Shown: piece by piece, positions 35,001 to 44,904 of the stretch
Numbering within the stretch: position 1 is the stretch's first letter
How the letters are laid out: each line of letters opens with the position of its first letter
Assembly: GCA_900660155.1 (NCBI GenBank)
Contig: CABFPE010000352.1
Span: 170,383 to 234,382 of the forward strand
DNA: 64,000 nucleotides
Direction of reading: 5' to 3'
Source: Hofstenia miamia
Lineage: Eukaryota; Xenacoelomorpha; Acoela; Hofsteniidae
Made by a program: the position numbers and the translations under genes
The notes under the pieces: model-generated
Told to the model about the DNA's origin: nothing
Database searches by the model: none
Seen by the model: the letters and a program-made list of their open reading frames with translations, nothing else

Positions 35001-35833
35001 TTTTATCAAATATGTTAATATGAAGCATTTGTACACAAAAAGAATGCTATGGACATTTGGTACACACTGAGAACTTTATAAATATGTATAAATATATGTA
35101 AAAATATATGTATAATATATATGTATAATCAAAGATAACAATTTTGGTTGTTTTTATGTTGTCTATAGTTGTTTCATACTTTTGGTTGTTGCAGCAAACC
35201 ACTAACATCAAATAATAACAAATTTAGTAATAAATAATCAGTGAACAAATGCTCAGAAATATAACACACTTTGTTATTCTTATTATTAGATCCTTTTAAT
35301 ATAAAAAAACACTTGCAAAAGATATTTTTTCATGATTTAAGAAATAATAATTCAAAATTGTACTTAGTTTTAGATTTTGAAATTTTTTGAATTTGGCAGC
35401 AGATTTTTATACTCATTTTTATCATTTATATACAAGACATTCATTTAAATGTTTAACAAATGTTTATATTGAATATTATTTTGCCCTTTATTATGCCCAA
35501 TGTTATGTCCTTTATTGGGCTTGTGTTTGTTTAAGTAGCAATGCTTGAACTGTTTTGCAATATAAAATGTTATTTTGCATATAAAAATAATGCTAAAACA
35601 ATCATGTGACAATATAAAACAATGTTGTTATAACCTTAAAATATTGCTGTTTCATTCATAAAAAACAACCAAAAACCAAACTAATGTGACATTGTTGAAG
35701 CAAAGTTGTTTTGACCAATGAAATTGTACCATTTTGATGTTAAAAATACATTGTTTTTGATACATAAAACTACCACATAACAACATAAAAAAAACATTAT
35801 TTAGTCCTTAAATTTTTACCTGGGAATATATGC

Positions 35834-35877
<44 letters not shown>

Positions 35878-36090
35878 TAGGTATAGTCACTGCTGTGTAT
35901 GGTTGAAAACGTACACAGAGGTTGAAATAAAAATTTTGTTGACAACTTTGTACTTTTCCCATAGTACACAGCAGTTTTTCCATTCAGAAATCCCCAATTT
36001 TTGAGTTATGTTGACTTTGACTATACAGTGAAAATTGTATTCATGTTGAGCATATGCAAAGTTTGAGGCTTTTAGCCCCAACAGATGATT
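32024..36090. other. Long gene-free AT-rich region upstream of the PABIR-like gene
   Basis: No convincing exon or transposon domain. The short GC-richer word cluster CACACCACACC at 34915-34970 may be an element end. The promoter of the PABIR-like gene should lie at its left edge, but no clear TATA or CpG island is visible. Confidence 0.4.
35835..35880. repeat. (TA)n microsatellite
   Basis: Long TA run about 210 bp before the 349-bp tandem duplication. Confidence 0.85.
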
Positions 36091-36094
36091 TTCT

Positions 36095-36800
36095 GTGGGC
36101 AATTTTAGGAATTTCCACTGTGAAGTGCTACATGATCCACAATTCCAATGGTATTTAGTAGTTTCAATTCCCAGGAAATTAAAATTTCAATACACTTGGT
36201 ACCAAAATTGGACTGGGACCCTAAAAGAAGAATGTGGGACCTCAAATTCCAAAAAAATCTTCATAATTTTTTCAAAATTCCATTTCCAAATGAAAGGTAT
36301 CCCATGGGATCACAGGTAAACATGATGGGATAAGAATATTTACTGGGATATGTCTTTTTATACATGTGGGACCAATAATTTACATGAAACTTGGTCATGG
36401 ACCAATAATTTATGGTCTTTCAGACCTTTTGTGCATAGCAGTCATTAGCAAAATTTGGAAGTTCTGCTGTGAAGTGCTACATGACCAGCTATTCCCATGG
36501 GATTTACTTGTTTCAATACCCAGGAAATTAAAATTTTGATGCACTTGGTACCAAAATTGGACTGAGGCCCCAAAAGAAGAACATGGGACCTCAGATTCCA
36601 AAAAAATCTTCATGATTTTTTCAAAATTTCGTTTCCAAATGAAGGGTATCCCATAGGATCACAGGCAAACATGATGGGATAAGAATATTTACTGGGATAT
36701 GTCTTTTATGCATGTGGGACCAATAATTTATGGTCCTTTCAGACCTTTTGTGCAGAGTGGTCATCATCAAAATTTGGTTATACACAGTGGTTAAATGAAG
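36095..36800. repeat. 349-bp tandem duplication, two copies
   Basis: CTGTGAAGTGCTACATGA begins at 36118 and again at 36467, a 349-bp period. Similarity runs on through CACTTGGTACCAAAATTGGAC and GTATCCCAT-GGATCACAGG. A partial third start follows at about 36735 (CTTTCAGACCTTTTGTGCA). Copies differ by scattered substitutions and a small insertion in copy 1. It resembles a short satellite or local duplication, with no coding content. Confidence 0.75.
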
Positions 36801-37009
36801 CCCAGTTTTGTCCACAGTGGTCAGTATAATTATATATATGTATAATATATGTATAATATATATGTAAAAGTATATGTATAAATATACATAAAATTTTACA
36901 AATTAATCACAATCCTCACAATAGATATGTTCAGTAACATTATGTCTAAAAAGTTTGTGATTTCATAATAACATCATAATTTCTAGAAGTCAAATTTTTT
37001 TCAAATTTA

Positions 37010-37335
37010 TGTAAATATTTGCCTCCAATACAATTGCAATGAGAAATAAATATATTTTATGAACATGGATTTTAATATAATAACTACATGTCTCACCTAA
37101 ACTTATGCAGGCATTATTAAGGTTGACTAATAAATTACACTTCCTGTTGTTTGTAATGCACTGATTTCTACCAGTTTTGTCTAGCATACTTTGATTACAC
37201 TTTGCAATAGCAGGCTCATTAACAGGTGTTGTGCACATGACACAGTATGAGCTAGCTTGGCATACAGATACAACTGCTTCAGCCACTAGAATATACCAAG
37301 GTTATATCCACTCCCACCTGTCTTGCATAGATGTA
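37010..37335 (+). repeat. Dispersed repeat, copy 4
   Basis: Shares CAATGAGAAAT, ACATGTCTCACCTAAAC, ATTATTAAGGTTGACTAA, AATAGCAGGCTCATTAACA and GTGCACATGACACAGTATGA with the copy at 20560-20905. No terminal inverted repeat of its own was seen. Confidence 0.7.
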
Positions 37336-37599
37336 ATAATATGATCAGCTCTTAGCAATACAAGTGGAAGGTTAGATAATGCTGGTGATTTTAATGTAAC
37401 TATGGGTTTTAATAATAAAAGTGTCAACATGAATGAATTAGGCAAAATATTCAATGTCTGTTTAATGATGTTTTTTGAAGAGGTAATTCTGCTTTGTTCT
37501 GTACCTGGCTTCAGATCTATGAAATTTATAGAAGACACATTTTTTAATAATACTATTTTATTTTTAAAATCCTCTGTATATAAAATCACTATACAAATA

Positions 37600-38060
37600 A
37601 AGTGCTAAGCACTTATTATGATTTTAAAATAGTTTTTTTTGTTTCAATGACTAAGCTTGGTTGTTGGAACTGATTGAATACTTTGTTAATTTAAACAGTT
37701 GATCTTTCATTTTTTTCAAATACATTTTTACATTTCTATTAAAGTCTTTAATTAATTTTTCTTCTTTAAACTGAGGTGGTAATTCATTCCATAAGTCAAT
37801 ACAAAAATTAGTAAATGAGTTATTCATCACATTTTTCTTAAATTTATGTTTTCTATAAGAATTTGTTCTTAATTGTATTTTAGTTGGTATTTTGTCTCTT
37901 GCTTTCAATTTGAAAAATACTTCTAGAGATCTTGGTTTTTTTTAAATATTCCAATGAAAATAAATAGTCATTTTCTTTAATTGTAGTTTGCTTTTTTCTT
38001 TCACAGATGATATTAATAGTTGAATTAAAAATCCTTTCTAGTTTGATATTCATTCTTTTA
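37600..38060 (-). mobile_element. LINE 3' fragment (end of ORF2)
   Basis: The minus-strand frame 37908-37651 reads YRKHKFKKNVMNNSFTNFCI then DLWNELPPQFKEEKLIKDF, the typical C-terminal tail of CR1/L2-like LINE ORF2 proteins after reverse transcriptase. Upstream frames (RMNIKLERIFNSTINIICER) extend it to about 38060, with breaks. A short A/T-rich 3' end follows the stop at 37651. Confidence 0.6.
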
Positions 38061-39300
38061 CCATTATAATAATTTTAGTAATATCCTCATTGTAATAAAT
38101 CTCAACCAATGACCTCTTGATCAACTAAATTTCAAAACTCAAATCAAAATTGTTATATAATTTATGTTAACTGGGACCTGAGAGTTAAGATTTTTTTCTC
38201 ATTTTTAAAAAAAAGTCGACCACACAAATTTTAAATTCATAATATTCTGGGAATATAACTTTGTGAGGACATAAAAATCATATTTTTAAAAATATAATGA
38301 ATTTGTATGCAACAATGCTTTATTATTGTGAGCACATAAAAAGCAAGATATAAATATCTGTATTAAAATGAAAATAAGATATTTGGTTCACACACAATTT
38401 TTTGAATCTACATGTAGTCAAGAAATGCATTTACTGAAAAAGTGTTAATTTCTGCTAATTTCATTCAATAATTAACAACAATTAATATTTCACTAAATGC
38501 ATATCTTGATTATGCATAAATTCTAAAAATACTTTCCACAATGTAGAATGAACATGGTAACCCATTTTCATTTGAATGCAACAAAATAGAGATTGAAATA
38601 TTCTCCAAATCATCCCAAAACCTGCAAAGCTAGCCTTCTACAATGCCATGTGTGATGCATATGCAATGCAATGTGACAGTTCAACAACACTATGCATATT
38701 GCCTGTAAATAGCCTTAGTGTACATTATAAAACAATGTATATACATTTATATTTTACAAAAAAAATGAAAATTTTAAAATAGTCGCAAAAATTCTAAAAA
38801 TTCTCAAAAATTGGCATTTGCTGAAAAATGGTATCCAAATATGGACCATAGTATGACTGTAAAATGAAATCAGCACATGTCTTTTTTGAAAATTTGTTTC
38901 TATTAAGAACAGTAAAATTTATTATTGGAATTTCTTAAACATTATTGAGGCTGGTTACAAAGTTTTTTGGCCACAAATTCCCACAGGAATCATCACAACC
39001 CGAAATATGTTGTGGTGTTGGAATTACCACTCCCACAGCAAAGCCTGGAAAAATACACCATAGAGCTACTATCTTACAAAATTTCAAAGATTTATGATTG
39101 GGAAGCACAGTTCATGCGGAAGATTTTAATGCGCACTTAAGGGAATGTATATATGTATATATATATATATACTGTAATATATAACATTTTAAAATTTAGG
39201 CCTATTTTGATTAATAGGAATCATTGTCAATATGACAATATCAGTAAATAAACATTTTACAATCAACTACACTAAGGGAAACTATAAATTTATCACATGC
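38060..39300. other. AT-rich stretch without recognised features
   Basis: Apart from a short TA run at 39150-39172 nothing was identified. Confidence 0.4.
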
Positions 39301-40226
39301 ACTATAGATCTCAAACTATTGATATCTTGCATTGTTTATTAAGTAATTTTTCTTTGATTGTAGCTTTAATAAAAATTTTATGATATTTTGATCTTAGTAA
39401 TATCTTAAAATTTTCTTCCTTGATTTCATGGTGATGTAAGTAATTTTCAGAATTTAAATGTCCTCTTATGGGTGTTTTCGTCCTTGTTCCCAGATGGCTC
39501 TTAGTTTCTCTGATGTAGAATTTGTTGCAATCATCACATTCATATTGGTAAACTAAAGAAGAAACAAATTTCTTAGAGATAAGATCTTTGTTATGGAAAA
39601 TGTTCTTTGTTGCAAAGGATGTTAATATTGGGACAATTCTGGTGAATTTTAATTTTGTGTTCAATATATTCATTTTTTCTTTTAACATTTTAAATATACT
39701 GGACAATTATTATTCTTATCATTGTCTGCTTCATGAAGTTGTTCTTTGTTACTTTCTTTAAACATCTTGGTTGAATATTTTTAATGAGTTCAATTGCATA
39801 GCCATTGTCTGTAAGGGTTTCAAAAATTTTATCTGTTGCATTCGTTAGATGTTTCTTGTTTGATGATTGAATTTTTGCTCGATTAAATAATTCTGTAATT
39901 ATGTTTAATTTTTATGCCGTAATGCAATTCGAAAAATATGGAATGTATAATTCTGAGTTTGCTGTTTTTATATGCCAACTTGTTTCATAATGATCATGAA
40001 AATTGTGTACTCTAACATTTATAAAGTTAAGTTTACTGTTTGTTTCACATCCCATTGTAAATTGAAATTTTGGTAGATTGTTGCTTAGATAATTCAAGAA
40101 TGTGTTTGCATCATCTTTGTTGTTAAAAATTGCAAATATATCATTTACATACCGATAGTAGCATTGAGGAGTAGATAAAATTGATGTTTTCATGAAATAT
40201 TTTTCTATGACATCCATTGTAAATGC

Positions 40227-41764
40227 AGTACTCTTTATTCTTAAACATTCAAATTCAAATATTACAAAATATTTATGTAATTTACAAAATCAATATTACA
40301 ATAATTAACAAATCTACAAAAAGGTGAGCGATAGCTTTTTATTCATTCGCTTTTAATTTTTTTCATATTAGTTAACATCTCACTTAAACAGTGATTAGGA
40401 TTATTTATAATTTTTAAGAATTCGCGTCTTACTCTAATTTTAATAACATCACTGATTGTTGATACACTATTCAATATTTTTCAAACTTTGCTCCGTAAAT
40501 ACAGTTGGTGCATATGTTAATTTGCTAACGATTTATGTTATATAATCCTCGTTTCGGTGCACACGGCAGCAATGGAGTTTTCCATTGGAATGCTTTCTTT
40601 GAGCGCTCTCGAACCACGCAGACACAATATTGTGCTTCTCAGAAGTGCAAAGCTGATTTCAGTTCTGAGATGCCTGATTACATCTGAGTAGGACTCCTTC
40701 CTCTTCTCAGCTACTTTCAGAGCAATTTGCTTAATGGTCTTATGAGTTGAGCGGCTGCATCCTCCAGTCGTCGCAAATATCAAGGCAGTGAAGGAGCTAT
40801 GCTCAACATTGATGATTCGTTCTTCATATTTTGACTTTTTGAGCCCCTCGTGATATCCATATGCATCTTTTATCTTTTTTGGGCAACTCTTTGAGAGGGG
40901 GTTGAAAACCTTCACATCAAAAAATGTTCTTTCAAAAGATGTTCCCCAAAGGCCATTTGCTTTGATATCTAGCCGAGCCTCTTCGTCTGTTGAGGTTGTA
41001 AGTTTTGAGAATTGTAAATTATCAACAGGTTGAAGTTTAGGTTCGACTTGAACATCATAGCATACATCTTTCAAGAAATGTGCAAAAGTGTCACGAATTT
41101 TATTATGTCGAATAATGGTGTATCCGCCTTTTGCACAGTGAAGAGCATGGGTAACTGTGAATTCCCGTCCACAAGGACAAAATTGTGGCATTTTTAGCGG
41201 ATCCCATCCATATCTAAACGATATGCCATCTAGAAAATCTCGCTTACTAATATGATAATTGTATTGTTTGAGTGGAAGGGCATTTAACCACATGGAATGA
41301 TCCTTGTTCTTTGGCAAGCCGGACTGAGTATTGCTGCTCACTTTCTAATGCATCTAGGACGTCATTTGCTTTTTGCTGTAATGATGCTACTGATACTTTC
41401 TGTATGTCAGCTATAATTCTGTGTTGCGCCATGTCTGCTTGCAGCGGTTCTAATTCGTCTAGTGGTCTTGTTACAGTAATTGAATTTTCATATTCATTCT
41501 CATAGTCTGACGGTGATTTGATGTTCAGGCCACCCATTCTCTTTCACGAGCATTGGAAGAAGGCCTTCCACTGAGGTTTGGTAAAAGTTGCTCGTTTATG
41601 AGATTTCTATATCGTTGAGTTTTTCATTGAAACGTGGTGTTGTTCTTGTAATAAAATTAATTTTACTTTGAACGCCATGAGTAAGGCATGAATATGACGT
41701 GTGAGGTGAACTTTTCGAGAATTCGCCTAGCTTCCTCAGAATATTAAGATAGGTGTTTACTTTT
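40227..41764 (-). mobile_element. 5'-truncated LINE-like insertion with CCHC plus restriction-like nuclease end
   Basis: The insert is bounded by direct repeats TCCATTGTAAATGC (40213-40226 and 41765-41778), a 14-bp target duplication in the Penelope element. It begins abruptly in the post-RT region (SYSCLTHGVQSKINFITRTT, then GGLNIKSPSDYE at 41540). It continues through CPCGREFTVTHALHC, a C-x-C-x7-H-x3-C knuckle, and EEARLDIKANGLW...RTFFDVKVFNP, a PD-(D/E)XK-like pattern, with the stop at 40538. Knuckle then nuclease after RT is the layout of R2/HERO-type LINEs. At least one frame break exists. Similar C-termini are, from memory, common in cnidarian and other invertebrate predicted proteins. 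Confidence 0.72.
40538..41341 (-). pseudogene. Restriction-like endonuclease C-terminal domain of the inserted element
   Basis: A 267-residue open frame, the second longest in the window. Order: WLNALPLKQYNYHISKRDFL, FRYGWDPLKMP, CCHC-type knuckle (about residues 55-69), GGYTIIRHNKIRD, VEPKLQPVD, ARLDIKANGLW, FFDVKVFNP (candidate catalytic D and D-x-K), then EERIINVEHSSFTALIFATT and SFALLRSTILCLRGSRA. The long open frame suggests a recent insertion, but the RT domain is missing, so it is a dead 5'-truncated copy. Confidence 0.7.
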
Positions 41765-42382
41765 TCCATTGTAAATGCTGATATTGTTGGTCCCAGTGCC
41801 GACCCCATGACCATTCCATTAATTTGCCGATAAAGATCAAAATCAAACAGAAAATGGATGTTAATGCAGCACATGTTTAACAAATGCAATAGCGTTTTAT
41901 GATCAATTGGTATTTCTTCTTCTGATATTAACTTGATGATGTGATTAAATGTTTTCTCTAATTGAATGTTTGTAAATAACGATTTTACGTCACGACTTAC
42001 TAGAAAACGTTTAGCATTATTTGTTTCATATGTCTCTTTTAGTCTTGTTAAAAAGTCGTTGCTGTTATGCAGATAAACTTTTTTTGAAATATACTTCTTA
42101 CTTGAGAAAATTATCTAACCATTTAGTTAACTTTGTGCTTTGGAAAATAATTGTTGATAGTCTTGGTAGAATAGGTGGATTTTAAGGATTCATATTGAAG
42201 ACCATATAATCTGCATGGTTGAGAACCTGTACTTTTACGTGATTCGTAAAGTTTTCATAATTTTTTGAAGTGTTTTGTTAAAGTTTTCTTCTTCTCTCAT
42301 GATTTTGATGGTAAGGTAAGTTGATGTTTTTTTACTAAACTTTGAAGTATCACTAAGTATTTCTTTCATTTCAATAAATAGT

Positions 42383-42403
42383 TATATATATATATATATA
42401 TAA
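42383..42403. repeat. (TA)n microsatellite
   Basis: Run adjoining the 5' end of the Penelope-like element. Confidence 0.8.
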
Positions 42404-42760
42404 TCGACTAATCGTTAATATATTTTAACAATTAAATTTTTATTTAACTCTATGAATTATATTCAGTTCCGTCTAACCCACTCTTTATTTCTGCCGGTTA
42501 CAATGATACAAAGACACGTTCGTCACGTAAATTTAATACTGTTGATATACTTGTGTGTTTTCCTTCTTTTAACTGAATTTGTCAAGGAAAGTTAGTGCAG
42601 AAGTTTTGATTAAATTAAAAGTTAACTATTAATTTATCTATAATTTATATTAAAAGTTTATTACTAGAAGTAAAATTATTCGTATCAATCCTTAATATAT
42701 ATATATATATATATACAGGGTAAGCCATAAGTAACTTGAGATTGTAGGTTAGTATAAAAT

Positions 42761-42848
42761 TGACCAATCACAGAATTTGTGACGAAATATTTCATCATTA
42801 TTATTGACCAATCATAGAATTTGTGACGAAATATTTCATCATTATTTA
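42761..42848. repeat. 44-bp tandem duplication upstream of the transposase
   Basis: TGACCAATCACAGAATTTGT begins at 42761 and again (ATAG for ACAG) at 42805. Each copy holds the palindromic GACGAAATATTTCATC. It could be a subterminal transposase-binding or promoter module. Confidence 0.85.
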
Positions 42849-42900
42849 GGTAAACGGAATTTTATTAATAAGAAGCATTTTCTGTCTAAACGTCTACAAA

Positions 42901-43959
42901 ATGAATTTGGATGATCGCCTGGATATTGTTAAATTATTTTACAAAAATGGAGAAAGTCCAACATTAACGCTGCGAGCTTTCAAAAAACTGCGGAACTTGA
43001 AGAAGAATCCCTTTTCAACAACAGCCATTACTAATTTGATTAACAAATTTAATGAAACAAAATCATTACATGACATACCTAAGTCTGGCAGACCGTCTTT
43101 AATCGATGAAAGGAAAGAAGAGGTGGTTGAAACTATGCAAAAATTACAGACTGAAAATGTTCTTGGTCATGCTAGTTCGTATTCAGTAAGTCAAATTTGC
43201 AATATTCCACAAAGAAGTGTATGTCGAGTATTACATTCATGTGGTATGAACCCTTATAAGATATCCCTTCTACAATCAATAACTGCAGAAGACAAACCAA
43301 AAAGACTGGAATTTTGCAAATGGGTGCTTGACAACCCTGAGTTAGTGCATGACATTGTTTGGTCTGACGAAGCCTATTTTTCTCTTGATGGATTGGTAAA
43401 TCGACACAATTGTGTTATTTGGTCATTTGAAAATCCGCATCGTAACATGCAAAAATCACTACATCCTCAAAAAGTTTGTGTGTGGATGGCTTTTAGTGCT
43501 AGATACAAACTTACACCGGTATTTTTTGATAAAACTGTAAACCAGGAAAATTATACAAACCTTTTAAAGGATTCGGTTTTTCCTGAGTTAAAAAGAAAAC
43601 GTAAAATGCGATCTGTTATCTTCCAACATGATGGAGCGCCTCCTCACTTTTCGGTCTTAGCTCGTGATTTTATCTCAAGTCAGCTTCCAGAAAATCGTGT
43701 GATAGGAAGAGGCTACGGAGTTCCATGGCCTCCCAGGTCGCCTGATTTATCGCCTTTAGATTTCTACCTGTGGGGAACTTTAAAGGCACGAGTTTTTCAT
43801 TCATATCGGGCCAATGATTTAGATGACTTGAAACAAAAGATCATTAAAGAAATCGATGAAATATCCGTTGATGAACTTCGCCGCTCAGTAGAAAATTTGC
43901 ACAAAAGATGTGAAATGGTTATTGCAAACAATGGCGGCGCGATTGAACATTTAATTTAA
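42901..43959 (+). CDS. Mariner-family transposase, intact, DD37D
   Basis: 352 residues, near the usual 340-360 for mariner. It cuts and pastes the element by binding its inverted repeats and inserting at TA. The N-terminal 110 residues form the paired helix-turn-helix region, with SGRPS at about 62-66 (GRPR-like linker) and SVSQICNIPQRSVCRVLHSC as second helix set. The catalytic triad reads D156 (WSDEAYFSLDG), D244 (FQHDGAPPHFS) and D282 (WPPRSPDLSPLDFYLWG). By count 37 residues separate the last two acids, so this is DD37D rather than the DD34D of Mos1. The WPPRSPDL-PLD-LWG box is the family hallmark. The start is the first ATG, 185 bp from the left end. All key residues are present, so activity is possible but unproven. 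Confidence 0.95.
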   Translation: MNLDDRLDIVKLFYKNGESPTLTLRAFKKLRNLKKNPFSTTAITNLINKFNETKSLHDIPKSGRPSLIDERKEEVVETMQKLQTENVLGHASSYSVSQICNIPQRSVCRVLHSCGMNPYKISLLQSITAEDKPKRLEFCKWVLDNPELVHDIVWSDEAYFSLDGLVNRHNCVIWSFENPHRNMQKSLHPQKVCVWMAFSARYKLTPVFFDKTVNQENYTNLLKDSVFPELKRKRKMRSVIFQHDGAPPHFSVLARDFISSQLPENRVIGRGYGVPWPPRSPDLSPLDFYLWGTLKARVFHSYRANDLDDLKQKIIKEIDEISVDELRRSVENLHKRCEMVIANNGGAIEHLI

Positions 43960-44096
43960 CTTTTATAAATCCCATGTATTGATCATTATAAAAAATATAC
44001 TTTGACTTTGTGGTTGTTTTTATTTTTATTTTTGTGGCTAATTAAAATATCAAGTTACTTATGGCTTACCCTGTATATATATAATCCTTAATATTT

Positions 44097-44121
44097 ATAT
44101 ATATATATATATATATATATA
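44097..44121. repeat. (AT)n microsatellite flanking the mariner
   Basis: Continuation of the TA-rich target DNA, matching the run at 42695-42714 on the other side. Confidence 0.8.
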
Positions 44122-44730
44122 CATGTCTAAGTTTATGAAGCAATACTATATACAAAATCCTTTAACGATTAAGATATACTGTGTATTTATATTCATAGAA
44201 ACAGCACTCGCAGAACTAAAAATCAAATATAATGGATTCATATCGAAGAGAATTTCCTTTTGTTTCGTCCAGAATAGTGCAGTTTGGGAAATGCCTCAAA
44301 TACACTCTTCTAACACGTGCCAAGGAATTATTGAGCCTCTTTGTAGATATCATACTCTCAAAATCAGTATGATCCGAATCTAAACTTTTAAGATTATCGT
44401 CATATTATTTTCTATTAAAATAAATATTAAAATAAATATGATTTGATACATAATTATTATGAATTCACTCTGATTCAAACTTAAGCTATCTGTAATTTAT
44501 TGTACTAAAACATTCTCAAATACAACAAATTTAGAAAAAACATCGACAATAATGAACTAAGCATTTTACTATACAGAAATTAAAAGAACCAGGCCGTAAT
44601 ACGGGTCGTGGGTCATTTATAGTTGTTAGGATTTGCGAACACTAACAGATTAAAGGAACAGCTTAAGAAGTCAAACGTTTGAATATTTAAAATAAAAAAT
44701 ATTTTGTGTGTATTATACTATATCAGTCTT
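44122..44730. other. Stretch between mariner and the last exon candidate
   Basis: AT-rich; an open plus-strand frame at 44123-44383 has no recognisable domain and no splice boundaries. Confidence 0.35.
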
Positions 44731-44732
44731 AC

Positions 44733-44904
44733 TTTGATTTTGTCAAATATCAAGTCAGTTCTTGAATGTTCGGACCGGTTGACAATTCCAAAAGTGTGAC
44801 CCGATTTACCAGAAAAAAGGCCTCTTGAAAAGAATGCAAGCCGAGATATATTACCCAAATCGAGGTACAATTCAACCTGATCTCTTCCCAGATCTGACCT
44901 ATGT
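44733..44904 (-). CDS. Unrecognised large gene, possible exon 14
   Basis: Acceptor TTCTGTAG and donor AAA|GTAAGA bound 172 bp. Reads [57 protein letters not shown]. It may belong to the same gene or to another one; the downstream partner would lie beyond the mariner. Confidence 0.45.

Larger units (their letters stand above)
39311..42375 (-). mobile_element. Penelope-like element, split by a later insertion
   Basis: Minus strand, in order: KLTKWLDNFL at about 42130; KRFLVSRDVKSLFTNIQLEK at about 42010; RQINGMVMGSALGPTISAFT at about 41810 (the MGS-LGP box); [insertion 40227-41764]; CYYRYVNDIFAIF at about 40150 (Y-V-D-D box with N in place of the first D); LNFINVRVHNF; then after 39706 the post-RT region and GIY-YIG start LVYQYECDDCNKFYIRETKS with a GH---H block. 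Frames break several times. It retains most of RT and the endonuclease start, so it is more complete than the copy at 9.5 kb. Confidence 0.85.
42716..44073 (+). mobile_element. Complete mariner-type transposon (1358 bp)
   Basis: The ends are perfect 24-bp inverted repeats (CAGGGTAAGCCATAAGTAAC plus four bases) flanked by TA on both sides, inserted in a TA microsatellite. The single open frame 42901-43959 is uninterrupted. Perfect end repeats and an intact frame, in a window where every other transposase is broken, mark it as a very recent arrival. A 44-bp block is tandemly duplicated between the left end and the start codon. Confidence 0.95.

Noticed and set aside
37302-37608. Open frames on both strands after dispersed repeat copy 4, one containing AGDFNVTMGF
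   Set aside because: The GDFN match alone does not make an endonuclease; flanking residues do not fit and no other LINE motif is in frame.
41272-41505. Plus-strand Ser/Cys-rich frame
   Set aside because: Shadow of the minus-strand LINE-like protein (GGLNIKSP region).
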